64,000 nt of DNA from Anoxybacillus tepidamans PS2 (GCF_000620165.1 NZ_JHVN01000011.1:62001-126000), one strand, 5' to 3'. Shown: positions 13,961-22,965, counted from the first letter of the stretch. Translations and numbers: made by a program. The notes: generated by a model not told the origin, from the sequence alone.

Positions 13961-14034
13961 CGTCCCAGGAGAGATTCGAACTCCCGACCGACGGCTTAGA
14001 AGGCCGCTGCTCTATCCTGCTGAGCTACTGGGAC
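13961..14034 (-). tRNA. tRNA-Arg (anticodon UCU)
   Basis: On the minus strand the acceptor arms GTCCCAG and CTGGGAC pair perfectly. The D arm AGCTC...GAGC, the anticodon stem around CTTCTAA (anticodon TCT at 13998-14000) and the T arm with GGTTCGAATC-type sequence (GAGTTCGAATC) all fold. The 3' CCA is not encoded. The UCU anticodon reads AGA and AGG. It is transcribed from the promoter at 14190-14218 through a structured leader. Confidence 0.96.
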
Positions 14035-14183
14035 ATAATATGAACGTTATTATTTAAAAATTAACACGGCTCTTGGGTTTCCCGCCGTCCCGCACTCAGT
14101 ATGCCTATTCAAGCTGTGGCTCGTGCGGTACGCTGATACTTTTAAAGACATAATTCACTGGTTTATAAGAGCCAACAAAGACA
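14035..14183 (-). ncRNA. unidentified structured leader upstream of tRNA-Arg
   Basis: The minus-strand transcript expected from the 14190-14218 promoter has about 148 nt before the tRNA. GGCTCTT (about 14166-14172) is complementary to AAGAGCC further on (about 14069-14075). Between them GTACCGCAC pairs with GTGCGGGAC across a loop that itself contains GCC/GGC. No open reading frame with a ribosome binding site was found, and I do not recognise a known riboswitch or small RNA class. It may be a stable RNA released by tRNA 5' processing, or only a spacer. Confidence 0.45.
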
Positions 14184-14189
14184 GTTTTT

Positions 14190-14218
14190 ATTATACGCAA
14201 GCTACACCATAAAGTCAA
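14190..14218 (-). promoter_or_regulatory. strong sigma-A promoter for the leader RNA and tRNA-Arg
   Basis: TTGACT (14213-14218) and TATAAT (14190-14195) with a 17-bp spacer on the minus strand. It lies just past the ysnB terminator, so it starts an independent transcription unit. Confidence 0.85.
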
Positions 14219-14227
14219 CCACATACT

Positions 14228-14251
14228 AAAAAAGCGGGAAGATATTCCCGC
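14228..14251 (-). terminator. terminator of the rph-rdgB-ysnB unit
   Basis: The stem AGCGGGAA/TTCCCGCT on the minus strand is followed by TTTTTT and lies directly at the ysnB stop codon. Confidence 0.88.
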
Positions 14252-14761
14252 TCAAAATGTGAATGATTTTGCTAAATCTGTCACTTCTTGTCCTGAAATA
14301 TCATAAAATTGAACTGTTGCTTGCCCAGAATCGATATGAAGCAGTGCGTACGTTTTTTCCTTTCTCAGGCGAGGCAGGAGGATGCTTCCTGGATTGATGA
14401 ACAAAATGCCGTCTATCATTTCTGCTAAAGCAAGGTGTGAATGTCCGAAACAAACGACCTTCGCCCCCACTTCCTGCGCGCGATAATAAAGATTCATCAG
14501 CGTCATTTTGACATTGTAAAGATGACCGTGCGTAATGAAAAAGCGAACCCCGCTTATGTCCTCTATGCGCTCCTTTGGAAATGAGGAATCGACATCACAA
14601 TTGCCTCGCACATACAAAAAACTTGCTAATTCAACACATCCAGATGGCAACTCGGAATCCCCGCAATGAATAAGCGCATCCACTTCATGAGCATGACGCT
14701 TTTTAATCTCCATTAGTTCTTTTGTTAATCCGTGACTGTCGCTGACAATAAGCACCTTCAT
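14252..14761 (-). CDS. ysnB: YsnB, calcineurin-like metallophosphoesterase (YfcE/MJ0936 type)
   Basis: I place the start at [11 protein letters not shown] (14761), which has a GGAGAG site and overlaps the rdgB stop as ATGA; an upstream in-frame ATG is ignored. The 169 residues carry the metallophosphoesterase ligands in order: DSHG near residue 8, GDSE near 40, GNCD near 62, THGH near 83 and GHSH near 110. Small members of this family hydrolyse phosphodiester or phosphonate bonds with two bound metals; the physiological substrate is unknown. It is the last gene after rph and rdgB, as in B. subtilis. Confidence 0.9.
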   Translation of the reverse strand: MKVLIVSDSHGLTKELMEIKKRHAHEVDALIHCGDSELPSGCVELASFLYVRGNCDVDSSFPKERIEDISGVRFFITHGHLYNVKMTLMNLYYRAQEVGAKVVCFGHSHLALAEMIDGILFINPGSILLPRLRKEKTYALLHIDSGQATVQFYDISGQEVTDLAKSFTF

Positions 14762-15369
14762 CTTTCTGACTCTCCGTTTATGATGTCGTTCCACTTTTTG
14801 TCCAGCTTGGCTAGCGCGTCAGCGCGGTGACTGATTTTGTTTTTTTCTTCTTTCGTCAGTTCGGCCATTGTTTTTTCTTTTTGTGGAACAAAAAAAATTG
14901 GATCGTACCCGAACCCGTTCTCCCCTTTTGGTGCATCCGTTATATATCCTTCACACGTTCCTTCGACTACCATTGTCGGTTTTCCCGGAATCGCAACAGC
15001 TAACGCGCAATGGAAACGCGCCGTTCTTTTTTCAAAAGGAATCCCTTCCATTTCTTTTAGCACTTTCGCAATATTCGCTTGATCGTTTTTTTCCTCTCCG
15101 GCATAACGTGCTGAATAAACGCCCGGCTTGCCGTTTAATGCATCGACTGAAAGTCCCGAATCATCAGCAATGACTGCTCGCTGAAAGTTCGATGCGATCG
15201 TTTCAGCTTTCAAGCGCGCATTTTCTGCAAACGTACTCCCCGTTTCTTCTATATCTGGACAGTCAGGAAAATCTAGGAGCGTTTTTATTTCCACCCCTCT
15301 TTTACCAAGCAATGCTTGAAATTCTTTTGCCTTTCCGGCGTTTTTCGTCGCGATAATCACTTCTTTCAT
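14758..15369 (-). CDS. rdgB: Non-canonical purine NTP pyrophosphatase (RdgB/HAM1)
   Basis: 203 residues. The N-terminal [12 protein letters not shown] motif, the catalytic [16 protein letters not shown] block near residues 68-83 and the C-terminal SHRADAL motif define the Ham1/RdgB family. The enzyme hydrolyses dITP, ITP and XTP to monophosphates and cleans the nucleotide pool. It overlaps rph at its 5' end by 4 bp and ysnB at its 3' end by 4 bp, so the three genes form a coupled unit. Confidence 0.95.
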   Translation of the reverse strand: MKEVIIATKNAGKAKEFQALLGKRGVEIKTLLDFPDCPDIEETGSTFAENARLKAETIASNFQRAVIADDSGLSVDALNGKPGVYSARYAGEEKNDQANIAKVLKEMEGIPFEKRTARFHCALAVAIPGKPTMVVEGTCEGYITDAPKGENGFGYDPIFFVPQKEKTMAELTKEEKNKISHRADALAKLDKKWNDIINGESER

Positions 15370-16130
15370 GATGGATCCACACTTTCTAATCGGTTTTGAA
15401 TTTGCTCTGCTAGCGGCCCAAGTACTGCTTTTTGAATATCAATGAGCTGGCGAATGCCTAATTCGGCCGTTTCTAATAGCTCCTGTAAATCGTTACGGGA
15501 AAACGTCGCTTCTTCCCCCGTTCCTTGAATTTCCACAAAACGTCCAGAACCAGTCATGACGACATTCATATCTACTTTTGCTTCGGAATCCTCAACGTAG
15601 TTTAAATCTAGGATGACACCTTTTTCTGGATCAATTCCAACAGATGTTGCGGCAAGGAAATCCGTTACCGGAAGTTCCGATAGCTTGTTTTCTTCCAGCA
15701 ACTTTGAAAATGCCAACACCATGGCAACAAAAGCTCCCGTAATGGATGCTGTACGCGTACCGCCGTCCGCTTGAATCACATCACAGTCGATCCAAATCGT
15801 TTTTTCTCCAAGCTTCTCCAAGTCGACAACCGAACGAAGGGCTCTCCCAATAAGACGCTGAATTTCCATTGTTCTTCCCGACAACTTCCCTTTGCTCGAT
15901 TCACGGACATTTCGCTGCTCTGTCGCGCGCGGCAACATCGCATACTCAGCCGTAATCCATCCTTTTCCGCCTCCGCGCATAAACGGAGGGACTTTATCGT
16001 CGATGCTTGCAGTACAAATCACTTTTGTATCGCCGACAGCGATTAACACAGATCCTTCGGCATGCTTAATAAAATGTTTTTCAATATGTACAGGGCGCAG
16101 TTGTTTATTTTCTCTTCCATCGACTCTCAT
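15366..16130 (-). CDS. rph: RNase PH
   Basis: 254 residues opening [14 protein letters not shown] behind an AGGAGG site. The PH-domain signatures are present: [30 protein letters not shown], and the phosphate-binding region around [38 protein letters not shown] supplies the catalytic aspartates. It removes 3' nucleotides from tRNA precursors using phosphate. The length is complete, unlike the truncated E. coli K-12 allele. Confidence 0.97.
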   Translation of the reverse strand: MRVDGRENKQLRPVHIEKHFIKHAEGSVLIAVGDTKVICTASIDDKVPPFMRGGGKGWITAEYAMLPRATEQRNVRESSKGKLSGRTMEIQRLIGRALRSVVDLEKLGEKTIWIDCDVIQADGGTRTASITGAFVAMVLAFSKLLEENKLSELPVTDFLAATSVGIDPEKGVILDLNYVEDSEAKVDMNVVMTGSGRFVEIQGTGEEATFSRNDLQELLETAELGIRQLIDIQKAVLGPLAEQIQNRLESVDPS

Positions 16131-16167
16131 AAAAAGTCCTCCTTAAAAAGTGCAAAAATAAATAACA

Positions 16168-16196
16168 AAGAGGTAGCAACATAGCCTACCTCTTTT
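16168..16196 (-). terminator. gerM terminator
   Basis: The stem AAAGAGGTAG/CTACCTCTTT with T-rich flanks lies just past the gerM stop codon. It separates gerM from rph. Confidence 0.75.
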
Positions 16197-16213
16197 TATA
16201 CCATAGTATAGCA

Positions 16214-17290
16214 TTAAAAACTACCTGTATTCACATTTTCTGGTCTCGTTACCGGTTCGGATAATGCTTTTCCATCTTCTCTCACAAGATCTGCTTTCCC
16301 ATTTACGGTAATCGCTACACTTTCAACCCCTTTTTGTTCCGTTAGCGATAGAACAAGAGCATTTAACACGTCCTCAGAAATTACATGCTTCTTGTTGCTT
16401 CCATAAATAGCGTCGTTAAAGTTTAATGTCACTTTTCCATCTTTGTACGTTGGTTGGCCAACCAACTGAACGTCTGGCTGAAATCCGCTTACAAGTCCGC
16501 TTCCATATGTTGGCCCCTTAATTAATTCACTGATTGCCGCCGCAATGTCATCTTTTTGCTCATTTGGAATGCGGCGCGTTATCGGCACGTAATACGTTTG
16601 CTCTCCTTGTTGCGCAACAAAATACACAATCACAGGGTGCGTATTTGTAATATCAACGACACCGCTCGTATCAAGGTTAATGCCATCCTCTCTGCTTACT
16701 CCATCCTCGATTGGCGTACCATTAACCGGCATTACTGACTGGTCATGGCCATTGATGCGAATTTTTACTTTCTTAACGTTGTCAAATTGTGTTAATGTCC
16801 AGGTAATGGCCTGTAAAATCTTCTTTTCGTCTTCCGGCTTATAGTGAGCAAATTCAGGGGAGAAATCCGCAATAATCGTTCCATCTTTTTGCAGATTGAC
16901 ACTCAATACGCGAGTGTCGGCCGGAAGAACAGCGCGAAATCCATTAGGCAACATTTCCTCCACCGGTCCTCCTTGCACTAAATATTCTAGTGCTTGTTTG
17001 GCAACAGAATCTGTTTTTGGTAAAGAGAGTGTTTGCGGCACAACAAATCCGTTTTTGTCAATTAAATAAAGTTCCCGTTTAACAGTTTCGGTCGCTTTCT
17101 CTTCTTTTTGGCTGGCTGCATTATTTTGTTTCGATTGCTGCAGCGACCCTCCATCTTTTAGATAACTAACATCTTGTGGCGGATCAATTTCTTTAATCGC
17201 TCGATCCTTTCCAAACAGTCCGCACCCGCCTAACAGCACGACCGAAGCAATAATGGGTGTAATAAACTTAGATGTTCGCCGATTCAACAT
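16214..17290 (-). CDS. gerM: GerM, spore germination/sporulation lipoprotein
   Basis: I start at MLNRRTSKFITPII (17290) because AGGAGGG precedes it at good spacing; an ATG six codons upstream lacks this. The 358-residue product has a signal peptide ending in the lipobox LLGGC near residue 22. Two GerMN domains follow (about 85-190 and 220-340), recognisable by VQGGPVEEMLPNGFRAVLP and LIKGPTYGSGLVSGFQPDV. In B. subtilis GerM is a mother-cell sporulation protein that stabilises SpoIIIAG/SpoIIQ assembly and affects cortex and germination. It is convergent with nothing and lies between racE and rph as in B. subtilis. Confidence 0.93.
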   Translation of the reverse strand: MLNRRTSKFITPIIASVVLLGGCGLFGKDRAIKEIDPPQDVSYLKDGGSLQQSKQNNAASQKEEKATETVKRELYLIDKNGFVVPQTLSLPKTDSVAKQALEYLVQGGPVEEMLPNGFRAVLPADTRVLSVNLQKDGTIIADFSPEFAHYKPEDEKKILQAITWTLTQFDNVKKVKIRINGHDQSVMPVNGTPIEDGVSREDGINLDTSGVVDITNTHPVIVYFVAQQGEQTYYVPITRRIPNEQKDDIAAAISELIKGPTYGSGLVSGFQPDVQLVGQPTYKDGKVTLNFNDAIYGSNKKHVISEDVLNALVLSLTEQKGVESVAITVNGKADLVREDGKALSEPVTRPENVNTGSF

Positions 17291-17351
17291 CAATTTCCCT
17301 CCTAACAATAGTTTGTACTACTATGTATACGAGCCTTTTAAAAAAATAGAA

Positions 17352-17389
17352 TAAAAAAATCCTTCAGCATATGCTGAAGGATTTTTTTA
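17352..17389 (-). terminator. racE/ysmB terminator
   Basis: The perfect 24-nt palindrome at 17359-17382 (12-bp arms, ATCCTTCAGCAT) has A and T runs on both sides and lies at the racE stop codon. Confidence 0.9.
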
Positions 17390-18181
17390 TAGTTCGATCG
17401 TTTGAACATTCTCAATTGGCTGTCCAAACCATTGAGAGGCAATTTTCTGAAAGATTTCTTTCGGTCCAGTCGTCAAAAATAAATGGTCATTAAGCTTTCT
17501 ACCTGTATGCAACAAACCGCTATGATGTAAAATGGCGCTTACCTCACGCGCGGTTTCGTCTCCAGAACAAATCAACTTCACCTTTTTACCCATATATTCT
17601 TGAATTAATGGGCTTAGCAGCGGATAGTGTGTACACCCTAAAATTAGCGCGTCAATCCCGCTTGTTTTTAACGGCTGAAGCGATTCGGCAACAATTTGTT
17701 TCGCTTCTTCCCCATCAAAAATCCCGCTTTCGACAAGCGGAACTAATTTCGGACAAGCCAAGCTTTCAACATGAACATGATGATTGATGGATTTTAGCGC
17801 CTTTTCATATGCTCCGCTCTTTACAGTTCCGATTGTACCAATGACGCCAATTTGCCCGTTTTTGGTTATTTTCAATGCAGCACGCGCCCCTGGGTGCACA
17901 ACCCCTATGACAGGAATATCAAGTTCGTTCTGAATTTCTTCTAAAACCACTGCAGTGGCAGTATTGCACCCAATAACAAGCATCTTAATATCATATTGCA
18001 ATAAATGATTCGTCATTTCCCACGTAAATTGACGAATTTCTTCTTCCGGACGCGGACCATATGGGCATCTTGCTGTGTCTCCTAAATAAATAATTCTCTC
18101 TTTCGGCAGCTGCCGCATAATCTCTTTTGCAACTGTTAGTCCTCCAACCCCTGAATCGATAACACCAATTGGTCTTTCCAA
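17387..18181 (-). CDS. racE: Glutamate racemase
   Basis: 264 residues. [20 protein letters not shown] opens the protein. The paired catalytic cysteines are in [10 protein letters not shown] near residue 74 and [10 protein letters not shown] near residue 185, the standard cofactor-independent two-base mechanism. It converts L-glutamate to D-glutamate for peptidoglycan (and for poly-gamma-glutamate where present). The gene starts 9 bp after ysmB, so both are probably one transcript. The order ysmB-racE matches B. subtilis. Confidence 0.96.
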   Translation of the reverse strand: MERPIGVIDSGVGGLTVAKEIMRQLPKERIIYLGDTARCPYGPRPEEEIRQFTWEMTNHLLQYDIKMLVIGCNTATAVVLEEIQNELDIPVIGVVHPGARAALKITKNGQIGVIGTIGTVKSGAYEKALKSINHHVHVESLACPKLVPLVESGIFDGEEAKQIVAESLQPLKTSGIDALILGCTHYPLLSPLIQEYMGKKVKLICSGDETAREVSAILHHSGLLHTGRKLNDHLFLTTGPKEIFQKIASQWFGQPIENVQTIEL

Positions 18182-18190
18182 GTGATCGCC

Positions 18191-18634
18191 TCATTCTTTC
18201 TTCATTTCTTGATGTAATTTCTTTAAACTTTTTTCTAAAAAAGCAATCTCTTCAGCCGAGAAGCTTTCTAGTACTTGCGCCAAATCGTGTTGGCGCTTTT
18301 TAATGACTTCTTCAATAATTCGTTCGCCTTCTTTAAGGAGATGAATGCGTACAACCCGCCGATCGTTTTGATCTCTTACTCTTGCTACTAACCCGTTTTT
18401 CTCCATCCGATCGACTAAGTCCGTTGTTGTACTGCAAGCTAAATACATTTTATTCGACAGTTCTCCAATCGTCATATCTCCTTCTTCTAAAAGCCATTGC
18501 AAAGCAACAAATTGCGGTGGAGTAATCGGGTAATGAGTTAAAATCTCCCGGCCTTTTTGTTTTAAAATCGCTGCGATATAACGCAAAGACTTCTCAAGTT
18601 CGATGACGGCTTTTTTATCCATGGCAAACGGCAT
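18191..18634 (-). CDS. ysmB: YsmB, MarR-family transcriptional regulator
   Basis: 147 residues forming a MarR winged helix-turn-helix: the recognition region MTIGELSNKMYLACSTTTDLVDRMEKNGLV is around residues 55-84, with the wing DQNDRRVVRIHLL after it. The start behind GGGGA at 18634 is accepted; Met5 is an alternative. It is co-directional with racE at 9 bp, as in B. subtilis, where its target is not well defined. The target here cannot be read from the sequence. Confidence 0.88.
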   Translation of the reverse strand: MPFAMDKKAVIELEKSLRYIAAILKQKGREILTHYPITPPQFVALQWLLEEGDMTIGELSNKMYLACSTTTDLVDRMEKNGLVARVRDQNDRRVVRIHLLKEGERIIEEVIKKRQHDLAQVLESFSAEEIAFLEKSLKKLHQEMKKE

Positions 18635-18766
18635 ACAATCTCCCCTACAGGTTTATCCATATCATATTGTTCATGTTTTCTCGTAAAAATGCAAGCAAAA
18701 CGAACCATCTTCATTTTACTACACTTTTCCACATAATCAATAAGAATTTGAGCAAACAATAATAAA

Positions 18767-18796
18767 CCGGCTACCTTATTGCTAAGGATAGCCGGC
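18767..18796 (-). terminator. gerE terminator
   Basis: The stem GCCGGCTA/TAGCCGG with a longer loop is followed by T-rich sequence on the minus strand and starts at the gerE stop codon. Confidence 0.8.
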
Positions 18797-18801
18797 ATTA
18801 C

Positions 18802-19026
18802 CTATAGTTCAAGCTCTCCCATTCGAAGCAACTCAACCACCGCTTGAGAGCGCCCCTTCACTCCAAGCTTTTGCATGGCATTTGAGATATGATTGCGAAC
18901 TGTTTTTTCACTAATAAACAGTTCACTAGCAATCTCTTTTGTTGTTTTATCTTGAACTAATAATTCAAATACCTCTTTTTCTCTTTTCGTAAGCAATGGC
19001 TTTGATTGAAATGATTTATCCTTCAA
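18802..19026 (-). CDS. gerE: GerE, late mother-cell sporulation transcription factor
   Basis: 74 residues consisting almost entirely of a LuxR/GerE helix-turn-helix: LLTKREKEVFELLVQDKTT, then KEIASELFISEKTVRNHISN near residues 30-49. It starts with TTG behind AAGGAGGG. It is nearly identical to my memory of B. subtilis GerE and has the same length. GerE tunes coat gene expression with sigma-K. A sigma-K-type promoter lies upstream. This gene shows the organism is an endospore former. Confidence 0.97.
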   Translation of the reverse strand: MKDKSFQSKPLLTKREKEVFELLVQDKTTKEIASELFISEKTVRNHISNAMQKLGVKGRSQAVVELLRMGELEL

Positions 19027-19086
19027 GTACGATAACCCTCCTTGCTTTAGCCAGACCTGAACTGCCGGATGGGTATTTATTCACCA

Positions 19087-19115
19087 TATAGTATGTGAAC
19101 AAGAGGGTTACGGTG
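19087..19115 (-). promoter_or_regulatory. sigma-K-type promoter of gerE
   Basis: On the minus strand CACC (19112-19115) and CATACTATA (19087-19095) are separated by 16 bp. This fits the sigma-K consensus AC / CATAnnnTA and the known dependence of gerE on sigma-K. Confidence 0.7.
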
Positions 19116-19156
19116 ACAAAAATTCATGGTGTATCCAGAAAAATAGTTGCTTTTTC

Positions 19157-19624
19157 CTAAGCAAATAAAGCGGACTGAGAAAGTTGGAGCTTTTGCCGCA
19201 TTTCATCGTTCCACGGGACACTTTTTCCCGTATATTTGTTAATCTGCACAAGCGCTCCTCGTCCGACCAACACGATTTCTCGATTCTCTTTTTTAACCAT
19301 GTAATGGAGGTCAACCGATGATGTTCCAATTTTATGGACTTTGACGTACACATACAACTCGTCGTTGAAAAAGACTTGTTTAAGAAAATCGCACTTTAAA
19401 TCCGCGACGACTGGAATTTCTTCCGAGTGCTCGTTCGTCCATTTTTCCATAAAACCGATTTCTTGCAAAAATTTCGTCCGTACTTCCTCAAAATAAATAA
19501 ATGGAACGGTATTGTTCAAATGGCCAAACATGTCCGTCTCGCAAAAACGAACTTTGAGACGATGAAAAAAGCGAAAAGAGCGCTGCCATTCATCAAAATG
19601 ATCAATATAATCAATTTTTTTCAT
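19157..19624 (-). CDS. ysmA: YsmA, hotdog-fold acyl-CoA thioesterase family
   Basis: I start at MKKIDYIDHFDEWQRSF (19624) behind GGGGGGAG; the longer open frame would run into the sdhB terminator stem. The 155 residues carry the 4-hydroxybenzoyl-CoA thioesterase-like hotdog motif RFCETDMFGHLNNTVPFIYFEEVR near residues 26-49, with the usual Asp and Asn positions. Such proteins hydrolyse acyl-CoA thioesters in the cytoplasm; the substrate is unknown. Position between gerE and sdhB matches B. subtilis ysmA. Confidence 0.85.
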   Translation of the reverse strand: MKKIDYIDHFDEWQRSFRFFHRLKVRFCETDMFGHLNNTVPFIYFEEVRTKFLQEIGFMEKWTNEHSEEIPVVADLKCDFLKQVFFNDELYVYVKVHKIGTSSVDLHYMVKKENREIVLVGRGALVQINKYTGKSVPWNDEMRQKLQLSQSALFA

Positions 19625-19640
19625 AAATCTCCCCCCTAAT

Positions 19641-19680
19641 AAAAAATCCTCTTCATGGCTAGCCATGAAGAGGATTTTCT
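19641..19680 (-). terminator. sdhCAB operon terminator
   Basis: A perfect 18-bp palindrome (19643-19660 with 19661-19678) flanked by A and T runs, directly after the sdhB stop codon. It is symmetrical and could work on both strands. Confidence 0.92.
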
Positions 19681-19683
19681 TCA

Positions 19684-20445
19684 TTATACCTCGTCGCTTC
19701 CAAAGAAATTGCGGAACATTTGGATAGTGGTTTCACGGTTGAGCGCCGCGATTGATGTCGTTAACGGAATGCCTTTTGGACAAGACTGCACACAGTTTTG
19801 TGAGTTTCCACAGTTCGCAAGCCCCCCGTCGCCCATGATCGCTTGAAGGCGCTCTGCCTTATGCATCGCTCCCGTCGGATGGGCGTTGAATAGACGCACT
19901 TGCGAAAGTGGCGCAGGACCAATAAAGTTTGATTTGCTATTCACATTCGGACACGCTTCTAAACAAACACCGCAAGTCATGCATTTGGAAAGCTCATATG
20001 CCCATTGACGTTTCCGTTCCGGCATACGTGGACCAGGTCCTAAATCATACGTTCCGTCAATCGGGATCCACGCTTTTACCTTTTTCAATGAGTCAAACAT
20101 ACGGCTGCGGTCTACTTGCAAGTCGCGTACAACTGGGAACGTGCGCATTGGTTCCAATCGAATCGGCTGCTCTAACTTGTCAACAAGAGCCGTACAAGAT
20201 TGGCGTGGTTTTCCGTTAATAACCATCGAACAAGCTCCGCATACTTCTTCTAAACAGTTCATGTCCCACGTAACTGGAGTCGTTTTTTCTCCCTTGGCGT
20301 TCACCGGGTTGCGGCGGATTTCCATAAGAGCAGAAATGACGTTCATATTTGGACGATAAGGAATTTCAAACTCCTCTTCGTATGGCGCAGAATCTGGACT
20401 ATCTTGTCGCGTTACAATGAGGCGAATCGTTTTTTTCTCGCTCAT
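19684..20445 (-). CDS. sdhB: Succinate dehydrogenase iron-sulfur subunit SdhB
   Basis: 253 residues. The [2Fe-2S] ligands lie in CLEEVCGACSM and the following C of KPRQSC (about 64-83). The [4Fe-4S] and [3Fe-4S] ligands lie in CMTCGVCLEACPN and CGNSQNCVQSCPKG (about 155-225). It carries electrons from the SdhA flavin to the SdhC haems and menaquinone. It overlaps sdhA by 4 bp and ends the sdhCAB operon. Confidence 0.97.
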   Translation of the reverse strand: MSEKKTIRLIVTRQDSPDSAPYEEEFEIPYRPNMNVISALMEIRRNPVNAKGEKTTPVTWDMNCLEEVCGACSMVINGKPRQSCTALVDKLEQPIRLEPMRTFPVVRDLQVDRSRMFDSLKKVKAWIPIDGTYDLGPGPRMPERKRQWAYELSKCMTCGVCLEACPNVNSKSNFIGPAPLSQVRLFNAHPTGAMHKAERLQAIMGDGGLANCGNSQNCVQSCPKGIPLTTSIAALNRETTIQMFRNFFGSDEV

Positions 20446-22202
20446 GATTTCACCTCTCCTTTCTTTTTCGAATAGTCGCGTTTGCGCGGCTTAATTAACG
20501 ATGTATCAACATCTTCGTAATGGAACGCTGGACCATCTGGCGTAAAGCGCGCCATTGTCGTTTTGAGCCATTCTTCATCATTACGTTCTGGGAACTCTGG
20601 TTTATAATGAGCTCCGCGGCTCTCATTGCGGTTATACGCACCGAGCGTAATAACGCGCGCCAGTTGCAGCATGTTATACAATTGACGAGTAAATGACGCT
20701 CCTTGGTTGCTCCATTTCGAAGTGTCAGTAATATTGATGTTTTTATAACGTTCCATTAATTCCTGAATTTTTTCATCTGTCTTCAACAATTTATCGTTGT
20801 AACGAACGATCGTTACATTATCCGTCATCCATTCGCCAAGCTCTTTATGAAGAACGTAAGCATTTTCTGTCCCATCCATAGACAAGATATCGTTCCAACG
20901 TTCCTCTTCCTGTTTTACATAGCGGTCATACAAGGATGACGGCATCGCATCCGCCGATTTCTCTAAACCTTTAATATATTCAACAGCTTTCGGACCCGCA
21001 ACCATTCCTCCGTAAATCGCAGACAAGAGCGAGTTCGCGCCTAAGCGGTTAGCTCCGTGCATTGAATAATCGCACTCACCCGCCGCAAATAGCCCTTTGA
21101 TGTTTGTCATTTGGTCGTAATCGACCCACAATCCACCCATTGAGTAGTGAACAGCTGGGAAGATTTTCATTGGCACTTTGCGTGGGTCCTCTCCCATAAA
21201 CTTCTCGTAAATTTCGATAATTCCCCCAAGCTTAATATCAAGCTCTTTAGGGTCTTTATGGGAAAGATCTAAGTATACCATATTTTCGCCGTTAATGCCA
21301 AGCTTTAGATCGACACAAACATGGAAAATTTCACGAGTTGCGATATCACGTGGCACAAGATTTCCGTAAGCTGGATATTTTTCTTCTAAGAAGTACCATG
21401 GTTTACCATCTTTATATGTCCAGACTCGTCCACCTTCACCGCGTGCCGATTCACTCATCAAGCGCAATTTGTCGTCGCCAGGAATCGCAGTTGGGTGAAT
21501 TTGAATAAACTCTCCGTTCGCATAATATGCTCCTTGTTGGTAAACAATAGATGCAGCTGAGCCAGTATTGATAATCGAGTTCGTCGATTTACCGAAAATA
21601 ATTCCCGGTCCTCCTGTAGCCATAATAACAGCATCGGCCGCAAACGATTTAATCTCCATCGTCGTCAAGTTTTGGGCTACAATTCCGCGGCAAATTTGCT
21701 CATCATCCAATACAGCACCTAAAAATTCCCAACCCTCATATTTAGTAACCAAACCAGCAACTTCATGGCGGCGCACTTGTTCATCAAGCGCATAAAGTAA
21801 CTGTTGTCCAGTTGTTGCACCCGCAAAAGCTGTGCGGTGATGCTGCGTTCCACCGAAACGGCGGAAATCTAACAGTCCTTCAGGTGTCCGGTTGAACATA
21901 ACACCCATGCGATCCAACAAATAAATAATCCCTGGCGCTGCCTCACACATCGCCTTCACTGGCGGTTGGTTTGCCAAAAAGTCGCCGCCGTATATCGTAT
22001 CGTCAAAGTGCTCCCATGGAGAGTCTCCTTCACCTTTCGTATTTACCGCACCGTTAATTCCACCTTGAGCACAGACAGAGTGAGATCGCTTCACTGGCAC
22101 AAGCGAAAACAACTCAACTGGCACGCCCGCTTCGGCGATTTTAATGGTTGCCATTAGTCCGGCTAGACCGCCACCAACTACTATGATTTTTCCTTTTTTC
22201 AT
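20442..22202 (-). CDS. sdhA: Succinate dehydrogenase flavoprotein subunit SdhA
   Basis: 586 residues. The dinucleotide motif GGGLAGLMATIKIAEAG is near residues 9-25. HSVCAQGGINGA carries the FAD-linking histidine near residue 41. The active-site region includes HPTAIPGDDKLRLMSESARGEGG near residue 240, and GECDYSMHGANRLGANSLLS lies near 375. It oxidises succinate to fumarate on the cytoplasmic face. Gram-positive SdhA of this type works with the diheme SdhC and menaquinone. Confidence 0.97.
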   Translation of the reverse strand: MKKGKIIVVGGGLAGLMATIKIAEAGVPVELFSLVPVKRSHSVCAQGGINGAVNTKGEGDSPWEHFDDTIYGGDFLANQPPVKAMCEAAPGIIYLLDRMGVMFNRTPEGLLDFRRFGGTQHHRTAFAGATTGQQLLYALDEQVRRHEVAGLVTKYEGWEFLGAVLDDEQICRGIVAQNLTTMEIKSFAADAVIMATGGPGIIFGKSTNSIINTGSAASIVYQQGAYYANGEFIQIHPTAIPGDDKLRLMSESARGEGGRVWTYKDGKPWYFLEEKYPAYGNLVPRDIATREIFHVCVDLKLGINGENMVYLDLSHKDPKELDIKLGGIIEIYEKFMGEDPRKVPMKIFPAVHYSMGGLWVDYDQMTNIKGLFAAGECDYSMHGANRLGANSLLSAIYGGMVAGPKAVEYIKGLEKSADAMPSSLYDRYVKQEEERWNDILSMDGTENAYVLHKELGEWMTDNVTIVRYNDKLLKTDEKIQELMERYKNINITDTSKWSNQGASFTRQLYNMLQLARVITLGAYNRNESRGAHYKPEFPERNDEEWLKTTMARFTPDGPAFHYEDVDTSLIKPRKRDYSKKKGEVKS

Positions 22203-22237
22203 TGTTACTCACTCCCTAAAAGATTGCTAGTCGTGGA

Positions 22238-22846
22238 TTAAGCGAATGCTAAAATAGCGCGAATGCCAACGATCGAAAGCGCTACGAAAATGGCCATTGT
22301 CACATAAGTAAAAATTTGTTGTGAACGAGGAGTAACCGTAATCCCCCAGCTTACACAGAATGACCATAAACCGTTCGCAAAATGGAATACGGTTGAAACG
22401 ATCCCCACAATGTAAAATCCGAGCATAAACGGATTATCAACAATGTTTGCCATCATCTCATAGTTTACCTCAGCACCGAACGCAGCTTGCACCCGAGTCT
22501 CCCATACGTGCCATGTCACGAAAATGAGGGTAATAATTCCTGTTAGCCGCTGCAACATGAACATCCAGTTGCGCAAATAACCGTATCTGCTTACATTGTT
22601 TTGTGCTGTAAAAGCAATATAAAGACCATAAATTGCATGAAACAGCAACGGTAAGAAAATCACAAATATTTCTAAAAAGTAACGGAACGGCAAGTGTCCC
22701 ATAAATGATGCCGCACGGTTAAACGCTTCTGGACCGTCTGTCGCAAAATGGTTAACGATTAAATGCTGCGTTAAGAAAATACCTACTGGAATAACTCCTA
22801 GCAATGAATGGAGTCGACGATAAAAAAATTCGCGGTTTCCTGCCAT
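22238..22846 (-). CDS. sdhC: Succinate dehydrogenase cytochrome b558 subunit SdhC
   Basis: I start at MAGNREFFYRRLHSLLG (22846) behind AGGGGG; the 36 codons upstream lie in the leader. The 202 residues form five membrane helices with haem-ligand histidines in RRLHSLLG, QHLIVNHFA, FHAIYGLYIA and FVTWHVWETR. It anchors SdhAB to the membrane and binds two haems b, typical of Bacillus complex II. A sigma-A promoter lies about 120 bp upstream. Confidence 0.95.
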   Translation of the reverse strand: MAGNREFFYRRLHSLLGVIPVGIFLTQHLIVNHFATDGPEAFNRAASFMGHLPFRYFLEIFVIFLPLLFHAIYGLYIAFTAQNNVSRYGYLRNWMFMLQRLTGIITLIFVTWHVWETRVQAAFGAEVNYEMMANIVDNPFMLGFYIVGIVSTVFHFANGLWSFCVSWGITVTPRSQQIFTYVTMAIFVALSIVGIRAILAFA

Positions 22847-22965
22847 AGAATGAACCCCCTTTTTAAAATAGTGACGATAAAATATAATGCACTCCCCATC
22901 CACACTAACTAAATGATTAATAGAACTGTAAATGCTTCCATTTCCATTAATCATGCGTCACATAC

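Noticed and set aside
13818-14057. Plus-strand reading frames across the tRNA-Arg region
   Set aside because: They run antisense through a clear tRNA and its terminator and have low-complexity Lys-rich sequence.
14035-14183. Known riboswitch class in front of tRNA-Arg
   Set aside because: I compared the conserved cores I remember for SAM, cobalamin, FMN, glycine, guanidine, ZTP and c-di-GMP riboswitches, and none fits; it is kept only as an unassigned structure.
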